From: Candidatus Methylomirabilota bacterium
Lineage (GTDB): Bacteria > Methylomirabilota > Methylomirabilia > Rokubacteriales > CSP1-6
Direction: 5' to 3'
Length of the DNA stretch: 32,047 nt
Assembly (NCBI GenBank): GCA_035709005.1
Contig: DASTFB010000078.1
Span: forward strand, 1-32,047
The notes beneath the pieces are model-generated. The model searched no databases and had not been told where the DNA came from. It saw nothing but the letters and a program-made list of their open reading frames with translations. Shown here piece after piece: positions 1-8,300 of the stretch (positions are counted from its first letter, which is position 1; the number at the start of each line of letters is the position of its first letter). A program made the position numbers and the translations under genes.

Positions 1-404
1 CTGCTCCTCGACGAGATGGGTCCGGCCGACCTCGGGCCCGGCGAGGCCAAGGGCGCGCCCGACCACCCGCACCGCGGCTTCGAGACGGTGACCTACATGC
101 TCCACGGCGAGCTCGAGCATCGCGATTCGGCGGGCCACGCCCGGCGTCTGGGTCCGGGCGATGTGCAGGGCGGGAGGAGCGGCCGGTGATCGACGGCCAG
201 GCCGCCATTCTCGCCACCGACGGGGAGCTGATCTCGCTCGCCGCGCCGGCCGGCGCCCACGCGCCGCTGGAGCTCCTTCTCGTCGCCGGGCTCCCCTTGC
301 GCGAACCCGTGGTCCGCTACGGCCCGTTCGTGATGAACAGCAAGGAGGAGATCGTTCAGGCGGTCGAGGACTTCAGGGCCGGCCGCCTGGGCCGTCGCTC
401 CTGA
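1..404 (+). pseudogene. pirin family protein, internally deleted and cut by the window edge
   Basis: Two pieces of one pirin (cupin-fold, iron-binding) gene lie in different frames. From base 1, frame 1 reads the N-terminal cupin strand region with the motif [11 protein letters not shown], which supplies two iron-binding histidines, and continues to LGPGDVQ before meeting TGA at 187-189. From 186, frame 3 gives the typical pirin C-terminus, with [14 protein letters not shown] and a final stop at 402-404. The middle of the protein, about 120 residues in normal pirins and including the second pair of metal ligands (the GxxHSE-like segment), is missing at the junction around 170-190. The protein cannot bind iron normally, so I call it a pseudogene. 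The 5' end lies outside the window. A collapsed assembly is the alternative explanation. Confidence 0.8.
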
Positions 405-419
405 GGCCGTCGACGTCGG

Positions 420-1076
420 TCAGAGATCGAACCGAAACGAGATGCCGCCGATGAGGTAGTGGGAGACGAGCTCGGTGTTGATGGTGGCGTCCTCGCCGAG
501 AATCGTGACGTCCCATTCGGGACTGACCCGGGTCATCCGATACTCGGCGAAGATCCCGAACTCTTTCGTGAAGAGGAAGGTCACGCCGGCCCGCGCGTCC
601 AGGCCCACCTCGTATGTCCGGTCGCTGGTGCGTCCGCCCAGGTCGGAGCCGAGATCGCCGGCGAACTTGACCGAGAAAAGGCCCGGGCCGCCCGCGATGT
701 AGGGCTGGATCTGGCCCTTGGGAAATTCCTCCGACATCAGGAGCGGCAGCCGCAGCATCAGCAGCGCGGAGACCGGGAACACCGTGACGTCGGGGTCGGG
801 CCTCAAGTAGGACACCTCGGCCGCCACGCCGAGCCAGCGGGCGCTGTCGAACCAGTAGCCCACGCGCACCCCGAAGGCGTAGGTCGTCGAGAAGTTCACT
901 TCGTCCGTCATCGTCACGCCGAAGATCTCCAGGTCGAGATCCTCTCGCTCGGTGCGGGTGGCGCCGGCCCAGAGATCGCTGAACCACTCCGCCGAGGCCG
1001 GGCTGGCCGCGATGAGAAGCGCACAGAGCACACCCACGGCCGCGCTCACAGACTTCGTCAATCGCGTCATCGTCAA
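420..1076 (-). CDS. outer-membrane beta-barrel protein (OmpA/OmpW-like 8-strand type)
   Basis: A 218-residue protein with a Sec signal peptide: a basic start, a hydrophobic core around residues 11-27 and an AxA-type cleavage site (SPASA) near residue 29. After it come alternating amphipathic strands rich in Gly, Tyr and Phe, ending in an aromatic C-terminal strand (SFRFDL), as usual for small outer-membrane barrels. The segment GQIQPYIAGGPGLF closely resembles the protein at 15332-16138, so the two are paralogues. The start is TTG at 1076, five bases after a GGAGAGGA ribosome-binding site; an ATG two codons later (1070) is the alternative. A TTGACC/TACGGT promoter lies upstream. The gene stands alone, facing the pirin remnant. 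Its substrate or ligand is not visible. Confidence 0.8.
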   Translation of the reverse strand: MTMTRLTKSVSAAVGVLCALLIAASPASAEWFSDLWAGATRTEREDLDLEIFGVTMTDEVNFSTTYAFGVRVGYWFDSARWLGVAAEVSYLRPDPDVTVFPVSALLMLRLPLLMSEEFPKGQIQPYIAGGPGLFSVKFAGDLGSDLGGRTSDRTYEVGLDARAGVTFLFTKEFGIFAEYRMTRVSPEWDVTILGEDATINTELVSHYLIGGISFRFDL

Positions 1077-1114
1077 TGGAGTCCTCTCCTCTTTGCGGCG
1101 CGAGCCTCTCTTCG

Positions 1115-1144
1115 ACCGTAGAGCGCCCGCGCGCGACTGGTCAA
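1115..1144 (-). promoter_or_regulatory. possible sigma-70 promoter of the barrel gene
   Basis: Read on the minus strand, TTGACC (1144-1139) is followed after 18 bases by TACGGT (1120-1115). The -35 hexamer is near perfect and the -10 hexamer is weak (3 of 6). It lies about 40 bases upstream of the start codon at 1076, in the region shared with the divergent radical SAM gene. Confidence 0.4.
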
Positions 1145-1246
1145 GTTTTGACTACCCTCCTGACGGGGCGATGAGATGCCCGGCCCATCGACCAGCGATG
1201 ATCGGGATGATCTCGGCACCCGAGACTCGCCAGGTGACGAGCACGG

Positions 1247-1252
1247 TATAAT
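1247..1252 (+). promoter_or_regulatory. perfect TATAAT -10 box of a probably leaderless gene
   Basis: TATAAT at 1247-1252 is followed after only six bases by the ATG at 1259. Transcription would start at or next to the start codon, and no Shine-Dalgarno sequence could fit. No convincing -35 hexamer is visible 17 bases upstream (GACTCG). Confidence 0.5.
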
Positions 1253-1258
1253 GCGCGC

Positions 1259-2155
1259 ATGCCGGCCCGGTACCGCGAAGAGCCCTGTCGGACCGCGCTG
1301 AACCGCGTGGTCGGGATGGATTTCCGCTGGTCCCTGAACCCGTACATGGGCTGTGAGCATCGGTGCACGTTCTGTTATGTGAGGGCGTTCGAGCAGCGCG
1401 CCGACCGTCCCTGGGACGAGCGCTATGGCCAGTCGATCCGAGTCAAGATCAACGTGGCCGAGGTGCTGAAGAGGGAGCTGGCGCGGCCTTCGTGGACGCG
1501 CGAGGTGGTCGCGATCGGCGCCGCCACCGACCCCTACCAACCCGCCGAAGGCAAGTATCGGCTGACCCGGCACTGCCTGGAAGTGCTGGCCGCCGCCCAC
1601 AACCCGTTCGGCCTGGTCACTCGCGGGCCGATGATCGTGCGCGACGTCGACGTGCTGCAGGCCGCCTCCGCCCGCGCCGACGTCGACGTGCACTTCTCGA
1701 TTGCGACGCTGGACGATGAGATCTGGCGCAAGACCGAGATCGGGACGGCGCCTCCGCGCCAGCGGCTCCGGGCTCTGCGCCGCCTGGTGGACGCCGGGAT
1801 TCGTGCCGGAGTGGGGGTGGCGCCAATCCTGCCCGGGATCTCCGACCGTCCGGACCAACTGGCGGCCGTCGTGCGCGCCGCCCGCGATGCCGGCGCCACG
1901 CACCTCTGGTGCAACCTGCTCTATCTCAAGCCGGGCACGCGGGAGCACTTCCTCGAGCACCTCGCGCGCGACTGGCCCGACCTCTTGCCGCGGTACGAGC
2001 GGCTGTACCGCGCCGCCGCCTATCTGGAGAAGAACGTCGCGGAGCCCATCAAGCGACAGGTGGCGGAGTTACGCGAAGCGCTGCAGATCGCCGATCGGCG
2101 ATCCGTGAAGCTCGAGCCGCCCTCGCCGGCCGAGCAGCTCGCCCTGGCCATCTAG
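1259..2155 (+). CDS. radical SAM protein, SPL / Rv2578c-like family
   Basis: A 298-residue radical SAM enzyme. The segment NPYMGCEHRCTFCYVRAFE holds the iron-sulfur motif CX3CX2C (Cys32, Cys36, Cys39), which binds the 4Fe-4S cluster that cleaves S-adenosylmethionine. The following SAM-binding barrel carries IGAATDPYQPAEG, typical of the spore-photoproduct-lyase-like subgroup often annotated as DNA repair photolyase or Rv2578c family. The length is normal for this family. The substrate is unknown; a real photolyase role is not shown. The ATG at 1259 lies six bases after a perfect TATAAT, which points to a leaderless mRNA. It is convergent with the MurB-like gene, four bases apart, with no terminator visible between them. 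Confidence 0.85.
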   Translation: MPARYREEPCRTALNRVVGMDFRWSLNPYMGCEHRCTFCYVRAFEQRADRPWDERYGQSIRVKINVAEVLKRELARPSWTREVVAIGAATDPYQPAEGKYRLTRHCLEVLAAAHNPFGLVTRGPMIVRDVDVLQAASARADVDVHFSIATLDDEIWRKTEIGTAPPRQRLRALRRLVDAGIRAGVGVAPILPGISDRPDQLAAVVRAARDAGATHLWCNLLYLKPGTREHFLEHLARDWPDLLPRYERLYRAAAYLEKNVAEPIKRQVAELREALQIADRRSVKLEPPSPAEQLALAI

Positions 2156-2159
2156 CGTC

Positions 2160-3035
2160 TCACTCGCCGACGACCCGGATCATGTGCTGCAGCGTGACGC
2201 CGGAGGTCGTGCGGACCCGCTCGCGAACGAGGTCCATCAGGGCGAGGACGTCGGCGGAGCTGGCGCCGCCCCGGTTGATGATGAAGTTCGGGTGCTTGAC
2301 GGCGATCTCGGCGCCGTTCACGCGCTTGCCCCTGACGCCGGCCTTGTCGATGAGCGCGGCGGCGGTCATGCCCGGCGGATCCTGCCAGATCACGGCCGAA
2401 GCGAGGACGAGCGGCTCGCACCGCTTCTTGAGCTTCAGGCGCCGGCCCACGTCGGCCTGGACGTCGCGCCGGGGCCGCCGCCGGAGCCGGAGTCGACAGC
2501 CGACGACAATGGCGTTGGGCTCCACCTGGAACGTCGCCGGCCGGGGACCTACGTCCTGGAGCTTGATTTCATCCAGCGTACCGTCGGGCTGGACGATGTA
2601 GACGGCGGTCACCACGTCGCCGATGCCCCCGCTCTCGCTGTGCGCGTTCATGGCCAGCGCACCGCCTACCGTGCCCGGAATCCCGGCCAGGCACTCGAGA
2701 CCCCCGAGGTCCTGCGCGGCCGCCTCTCGGATGAGCGACGAGACGCCGACCGCCGCGCCGGCCACCGCTTCCTCCCCCTGGAACTCCACGCGGCGCAGAC
2801 AGCCATCGAGCTTGATGACGACGCCGCGAATGCCGCGGTCGCGGACGAGGACGCCGCTACCCCCGCCGAGCATCGTGAGCGGCAGGCGCTCGCGATCCAC
2901 GAACTGGAGCGCGTGACGGATGTCGTCGACGTCCTGCGGCATGATCAGGATGTCGGCAGGACCGCCGAGCCGAAGTGAGGTGTAGAAACTGATCGGCTCC
3001 TTGAACCTGACGTCTCCGCGGATCGATCCGAGCAT
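2160..3035 (-). CDS. murB: MurB-like FAD protein lacking two catalytic residues
   Basis: A 291-residue homologue of UDP-N-acetylenolpyruvoylglucosamine reductase, the second enzyme of peptidoglycan precursor synthesis. FAD-binding features are well kept: YTSLRLGGPADI (18-29), LGGGSGVLV (56-64) and GIPGTVGGALAMNA (118-131). The C-terminal substrate domain is also recognisable (AALIDKAGVRGKRVNGAEIA, then HPNFIINRGGASSADV). However, the catalytic serine of the usual GSVFKNP motif aligns with Val215 in ASAVIWQDP, and the catalytic glutamate of LEPEI aligns with Met285 in LQHMI. The tyrosine of the YRxS motif is proline, though its arginine seems kept (GPRPATFQ). It may be a non-canonical paralogue. 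The ATG at 3035 is preceded by GGAGG five bases upstream; a longer reading frame to 3149 has no such support. Confidence 0.75.
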   Translation of the reverse strand: MLGSIRGDVRFKEPISFYTSLRLGGPADILIMPQDVDDIRHALQFVDRERLPLTMLGGGSGVLVRDRGIRGVVIKLDGCLRRVEFQGEEAVAGAAVGVSSLIREAAAQDLGGLECLAGIPGTVGGALAMNAHSESGGIGDVVTAVYIVQPDGTLDEIKLQDVGPRPATFQVEPNAIVVGCRLRLRRRPRRDVQADVGRRLKLKKRCEPLVLASAVIWQDPPGMTAAALIDKAGVRGKRVNGAEIAVKHPNFIINRGGASSADVLALMDLVRERVRTTSGVTLQHMIRVVGE

Positions 3036-3406
3036 TGCGGCCTCCGTGTTGCGGGCTCTCGACCCCGCTGCGCCGCCAGGACCCGCCGTGGGCGGCGACC
3101 GACGGGCAGCACATGAGATGCCAAAGGCATTCCATGCCGGACCGAGCATCGATTGACGTGGGCGTTCTCACCGGCGAGAGCGCCGTATGACTGCGGCAAC
3201 AAACGTGCTTTGTCGCTCGATGACGCTTTCGCGGCGGGCTCACCTAACCTGGAACAGCCACCCACCCGGGGAATGCCTCGGAGGCAACTTCATGCCAGCC
3301 CGGCACGCCAGCGTACGAGAATGGCACCGCCCGGAGAGGGCGCGCTCGCTATGTGCCCGTCATTGCGCCCCTCGGTTTGGCGCAGCCCTTGCCCTGTATA
3401 CCCGGT
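3036..3406. other. intergenic region between divergent genes, no gene supported
   Basis: This 371-base stretch separates the divergent MurB-like and transglycosylase genes. It holds the GGAGG ribosome-binding site of the MurB-like gene (3041-3045) and TATACC (3397-3402), a possible -10 box four bases before the ATG at 3407. No convincing -35 box was found for either direction. An ATG at 3292 has a good GGAGG seven bases upstream, but its frame has no protein-like character. Confidence 0.4.
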
Positions 3407-4129
3407 ATGCCTGGTCAAGGTCTGCCCAACACCCCGCGCCGGCGCGTGCAGCCGAAGCCCGGGCCGGCGTTCGGCCGGTCGCTCGTCCAGCAGGTGGGCG
3501 GCCTGTTGATGTTGCTGCTGGTGGTCGTGCCGGGATACGTGATGTCGCGGCCGATCCCCGACGAGGTGGCGCAGGCCGCCAAGGCCAACCAGAGCGGCCG
3601 CGCGGTCACGACCGCGATGATCGGTGAACACATCCGCGAAATAGCGCCGCGCTACGGCGTCTCCGAGGTGCTGGTCGCCTCGATCATCGCCGTGGAATCC
3701 GAGTACAACCCTCGGGCGGTGTCGCGGAAGGGCGCCCGGGGGCTCATGCAGCTCATGCCGGCGACGGCATCGAGCCTGAGGGTCGACGACCCCTTCGATC
3801 CCCGGGAGAATATCGAAGCCGGCGTTCGCCATCTCCGCCGCCTGATGGACCTCTTCGACAACAATCTGCCGCTCGTCATCGCCGCCTACAACGCAGGCGA
3901 AAATGCCGTGCGCCGGTACCGGGGAATCCCGCCCTACCGGGAGACGCGCCAGTATGTCTCGCGGGTGCTGCGCAAGGTGCGGCGCGCTCAGCCTGACAGC
4001 GTCCCCGCGTATCAGGAGCCGACTCGCCTGAAGCCCCGGAAAGATCGCCGCACGTCGAGCGACGCACGGTCGGCCCTGCTGATCATTCCGGCCGTCTACC
4101 AGCCGGGCTCCGCGCCGCGCACCCGCTGA
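3407..4129 (+). CDS. lytic transglycosylase, SLT domain (GH23)
   Basis: A 240-residue membrane-anchored murein transglycosylase that cleaves the MurNAc-GlcNAc bond to form 1,6-anhydro ends. A single transmembrane or signal-anchor segment lies at about 28-46. The SLT domain follows at about 75-190. It has the catalytic glutamate in IIAVESEYNP (Glu97), the signature GARGLMQLMPATA (109-121) and the late motif IAAYNAGENAVRRY (158-171). The tail from about 195 is basic and proline-rich. I chose the ATG at 3407; a GTG at 3353 in the same frame, behind GGAGAGG, is possible. It ends 17 bases from the stop of the convergent CPBP-like gene. It acts in the periplasm on peptidoglycan, in keeping with the other envelope genes here. 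Confidence 0.88.
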   Translation: MPGQGLPNTPRRRVQPKPGPAFGRSLVQQVGGLLMLLLVVVPGYVMSRPIPDEVAQAAKANQSGRAVTTAMIGEHIREIAPRYGVSEVLVASIIAVESEYNPRAVSRKGARGLMQLMPATASSLRVDDPFDPRENIEAGVRHLRRLMDLFDNNLPLVIAAYNAGENAVRRYRGIPPYRETRQYVSRVLRKVRRAQPDSVPAYQEPTRLKPRKDRRTSSDARSALLIIPAVYQPGSAPRTR

Positions 4130-4145
4130 GCCGCGGGCTGGGCCG

Positions 4146-4787
4146 TCAACTGCCGGCCAGCCAGTGGCCGATGAGGTCCTGGTCCCGCACCCAGTAGAAG
4201 TAGGTCGTCCCCAGCACCGCGTGAGAGAGCGCGATCGGCAGCAGCTGCCGGTCGCGCACGTAATACCAGCTCCACACGGTTCCCCCGATCATCGTGACGG
4301 CCACGACGTCCCAGGCCGGCAGATGGACGGCGCCGTAGACGACGCCGTTCGCCGCGGCGAGCACGAAGGGAGGCGCGGCGGGCCAGAGGGCGCGCATCCG
4401 ACCGAGCAAGTAGAACTGGAACAGCGTCTGCTGGAGCAGCGCCCAGGGGATGAACAACGCCAGCGCCACGGGCAGGGTCGGTTTGAGCAGGTGCGCCGCC
4501 ACAGCGCTCGCCGTGTCCGCCGTCCACCAGACGCGGACGGCACCGAGCGCGGCGAACAGCGCGACGATGATCGAGGTGCCGGTCAGCAAATGCATCGCCG
4601 AGTGGCGGACACGTTCGGCGGCCGGCCAGTCGGGTGAGCCCCAGATTCGGCGTCGCGTGTAGCCGGCCGTCATGAGGATGACGACGACCGCGAGCAGGGC
4701 CAGGCCCAGGTCGACGGCGGGCGGCCGTACCGGCACGAGGGCCAGGTAGAGGGCTGTCAGCGCCCCCAGCCCGGCCACCTCGAGCAT
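4146..4787 (-). CDS. CPBP-like intramembrane protein with altered first motif
   Basis: A 213-residue polytopic membrane protein with about six hydrophobic segments. Its C-terminal half resembles the CPBP (Abi/Rce1) intramembrane protease family. Motif 2 is present as YGAVHLP (His155) and motif 3 as LSHAVLG (His189). The glutamate pair of motif 1 (EExxxR) is replaced by Gln119-Gln120 in LLQQTLFQ, and its arginine is also Gln. It may lack protease activity, although Gln-containing variants could be a subfamily of their own. The ATG at 4787 overlaps the TGA of the upstream DUF488 gene (TGATG), showing translational coupling. A longer frame reaches 4991, but that part lies inside DUF488 and has no membrane character. 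Substrate unknown. Confidence 0.7.
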   Translation of the reverse strand: MLEVAGLGALTALYLALVPVRPPAVDLGLALLAVVVILMTAGYTRRRIWGSPDWPAAERVRHSAMHLLTGTSIIVALFAALGAVRVWWTADTASAVAAHLLKPTLPVALALFIPWALLQQTLFQFYLLGRMRALWPAAPPFVLAAANGVVYGAVHLPAWDVVAVTMIGGTVWSWYYVRDRQLLPIALSHAVLGTTYFYWVRDQDLIGHWLAGS

Positions 4788-5344
4788 CACCGCGCGCCGG
4801 ACGCTGGCCAACTCGAGCCCTTGTGCCGGTCCCGATACGTCACCGACGTACCCTCCACCGACGCCCACGGTGTCAACGTGTGAAGCGCGGCGGTGGTCGC
4901 GCTCAGGATGTGCCGCACGGCAAGCCCGCGGGCGGTCAGGGCGTCGGCGATTAGACTGCGGTGACAGCGCCAGGGCACCGCTTCTGCGCACATGATGGCC
5001 GTGCGCTGCCGACGGGCCAGCTCGAGCAGCGCCGCCAGGCTCTCGGCGAAGGCAGGCGTCTGCATGTGGTCGGCGTACCCGCGGAATCCGGCGTTGCGCC
5101 AGCCGACATTGATCGAATCCGGACGAGGGCGGCGCAGACCTCCCAGCCCGGGCAGGTGCAGGTAGGCGACACCCGCATCCTGGAGACTCCGCGCGAGGCG
5201 CTCCTGGTTGAATTGAGGATTGTGCCGGGAGCGGGGGATGGTCCGTACGTCGGCGAGCTGAACGATCGCATGGCCCGACAGCAGCGCGAGCAACTCGCCG
5301 ATCGGGCGCGTGGAGTGCCCGACTGTCCAGATGCCGCCGGTCAC
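4787..5344 (-). CDS. DUF488 family protein
   Basis: A 185-residue DUF488 protein. Visible signatures are IWTVGHST near the N-terminus (5-12), ADVRTIPRSRHNPQFN (51-66), and a cysteine motif CAEAVPWRCHRSLIADAL (118-135). These are the conserved blocks of the family, which has no agreed biochemical role; the CX8CHR arrangement suggests metal or nucleic-acid handling, but this is speculation. The GTG start at 5344 overlaps the TGA of the hybrid kinase gene by four bases (GTGA), and its stop overlaps the start of the CPBP-like gene. All three are therefore one translationally coupled transcript, an unusual setting for a DUF488 gene. Confidence 0.8.
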   Translation of the reverse strand: MTGGIWTVGHSTRPIGELLALLSGHAIVQLADVRTIPRSRHNPQFNQERLARSLQDAGVAYLHLPGLGGLRRPRPDSINVGWRNAGFRGYADHMQTPAFAESLAALLELARRQRTAIMCAEAVPWRCHRSLIADALTARGLAVRHILSATTAALHTLTPWASVEGTSVTYRDRHKGSSWPASGAR

Positions 5345-8300
5345 CTCGCCGCCCGGGCGATCAAGCTCGTCAGCTGCTCGGGATCGACCGGCTTCACCAC
5401 GTGGTCGTCGAACCCGGCCTCCAGCGCCTGCTGGCGATCCTGGGGCCGGCCATAGCCAGTCAGGGCGATGAGGAGGACCGCCGGCCCCAGCGCTGCCCGA
5501 ACCCTGCGCGCCACCTCGTTGCCGTCGAGCACGGGCAGGCCGATATCCACCAGCATGACGTCGGGGCGTTCGCGCAAGGCGACGGTCACGGCGTCGACGC
5601 CGTTGTCCGCGACCAGGACTCGATGGCCGGCCAGCTCCAGGCAGGCCTGGAGCATCTGGGCGCTATCCACGTTGTCCTCGACCACGAGCACCGAGCACGC
5701 CGGACCTGGCGCCGCCGCCGGCGGGGCGTTCGAGCTGGCCGGATGCAACGAGGCCGCCGGTAGCCGGGCGATGAACTCGCTGCCCCGCCCTTTGCCCTCG
5801 CTCCGGGCCGAGACGTCGCCACCGTGGAGCTCCACCAGCCGGCGAACCAGCGTCAAGCCGATGCCGAGCCCCCCTTCGGAGCGCGCCAGTGAGGGATCGA
5901 CCTGGGCGAAGAGGTCGAAGATTCGGGGCAACATCTCGTCAGGGATGCCGACCCCGGTGTCGCTGACGGAGAGCACGACCCAGCCGGCCTCTTGACCTGC
6001 GGTGAGGACGATGCTTCCTCCCGGCGGGGTGTACTTGGCCGCGTTGTTCAGCAGGTTACCGATGATCTGCACGATCCGGGTCGGATCGGCCTCCACGCGG
6101 ATCGGCGTGTTGGGCAGGTCGACGCGGATCGTGTGACCCCGGCTCTCGATCAGGCTGCGGGTGGACTCCATCGCCTCGGCCACGGCGGAGCCGATCTCCA
6201 GGGGGACCTTGACCAGCTCGATCTTGCCCTGGGTGATCCGGGCCACGTCGAGGAGGTCGTCGAGCAGCCGGGTGAGGTGCAGGAGCTGGCGTTCGACGAT
6301 CTCGCGGGCGCGCTGAACGACCGGGTCATCGCCCAGCCGCTCGCCGATCACGTAGAAGCCACTGCGGATCGGAGCCAGCGGATTGCGGAGCTCGTGGGCG
6401 AGCATGGCCAGGAAATGGTCTTTGGCCCGGCTGGCGGCCTCGGCCTCGCTGCGGGCCTGGCGGTCGGCTTCATGAAGTTGCGCGTTCTCGATGGCCAGGG
6501 CCACGCGATCGGCCACGAGCTGCAAGAGGCGGGCGTCGTCCTCGCTGAAGCGCCGGGGCTGGGTCGAGCCGACCCGGATGATGCCGGTGGCCCAGCCGCC
6601 GACGAGGAGGGGGGCCCCGAGGAGCGAGCGGATCCCCCGCTCGCTCAGCACGGACGCGTGTAGCTCTACCTTCTTGGCGATGTCCTCGGCCACCATCGGC
6701 CCTCGGGCGAGCACGACCTGCCCGGAGAAGCCCCGGCCGATCGGGATGGGCGCCAGGTCGTCTCCGGCCTCCAGACCGCTGACCGCGCGCGGCACCAGCA
6801 CCTGCCGCTCCTGGTCGACGAGGAAGACGGCCGCCGTGTCGACGCCGAGGACGTCTCGAACCCTGGTGAGGAGCTCGCGGAGCAGATCTTCCACACCGAG
6901 CGCCGCCAGGGCGACGTCCGTGATGCCTTGCAGGCGCCGGAGCTCGGCTGTGGCGGCTTCCGCCTCCGACCGGGCCCGCTCGGCTTGCAAGGCCACCGCC
7001 TCGGCCTCCCGCTGCCGGTGCTGAGCCTCCTGGTAGAGCTGGGCGTTGCGCAACGCCACGGCCGCCTGCGCGGCGAACATCTGCGCGAGGCTCTCGTCAT
7101 CCGGGCTCAGTCGCAGGGGCTGCGCCGAGTGCAGGGCGAGGACGCCGAGCACGATCTGCCGCCATACGATGGGAAACCCGAAGACGCTGCGGAGCCCATG
7201 AGCCCGGTGCCACGCGGGGTGCGGAACGAGCTCGTTCTCGAAGACATCGGGGACGTGGATCGGCCGACGGTCGGCCGCGACCACGGCGATGAGGTTGCCG
7301 GTCAGGGGCAGCGCCTCGATCGGGTAGTCGCGGCGGTGGCGTTCGCTCGAACACGCCCGCAGCGTGGCGATGCCATTGTCGGCGTCGACGATCCAGAGGG
7401 TGACGACGGCGATCCCCATGATCTCGGCGGCCATGCGGCTGATGCCGTCCAGCACCTCGTCGATTTCCAGCGACGACGAGACCAGTCGGTTGACGTGCGC
7501 GAGAATGCGCAAGCGCTCCGCCCGGACCTCCTGGACGGCGTACAGCCGCGCGTTGTTGAAGGCGATCGCGGCCTGGTCGGCAAAGGCCTCGGCCAAGCGC
7601 ACCTCGTCGGCCGTGAACCGCCGCCCGGCCCGGTCGCCGAGGAAGAGCGCACCGATCGTCTCGTCCTGCACCATGAGCGGCACCGCGAGGCCAGCCCGCG
7701 GCGCCGTCCGGAGCGCCTCCCGGAGCGGCTCGCCGAGGACCATGCGGGGATCGTTGATGAGGTCCTCGGTGACCGCGGTCCGACGCTCCCGCAGGGCGAG
7801 CCCGACCGTCCCCATCCCGGCCGGAAGCGGCAGACGCTCCGGCAGGCCGCGATCGCCCGACACCGCCAGCGGCACGCAGGCACCGGTGTCGGGGTCCAGC
7901 CGGTAGACGATGACGCACAGCGCGCCGATGAGCTCCCGCAGACTGCCGACGACGCGCTGGGCCACCTCTTCCACATTCAGCGTCTGCGACAGCAGGCGGC
8001 CCGTCGCCGTCAAGGCCTCGGCGATCCGGCGCCGCTGCTCGCTCTCGGTGTAGAGCCGGGCATTGTCGACGGCCAGGGAGGCTCGCCGGGCCAGGTCTTC
8101 GGCCAGCGCGAGGTCTTCCGGCCCGTAGCGCCGGCCCGCCTGCCCCGACACGAGCGACAGCGCCCCGAGGGTTCGCCCCCGCGCCATCAGGGGCACGATG
8201 ATGAACGAGGTGTACGTCAGGGCGCGGGCGATCTGCCGGTGCTGAGGGTCCGGGGCAATGGCGGCGAGCATCGACTCGGTGATCTCCGGAGCCACCTGAG

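Noticed and set aside
2160-3149. Longer start for the MurB-like protein
   Set aside because: The extra 38 residues are Pro/Gly/Ala/Arg-rich and unlike MurB, while the internal ATG at 3035 has GGAGG at good spacing.
3292-3627. Plus-strand frame with GGAGG before ATG 3292
   Set aside because: The ribosome-binding site is good, but the frame overlaps the transglycosylase gene and its product is Arg/Ala-rich without motifs; it is a shadow of the real frame.
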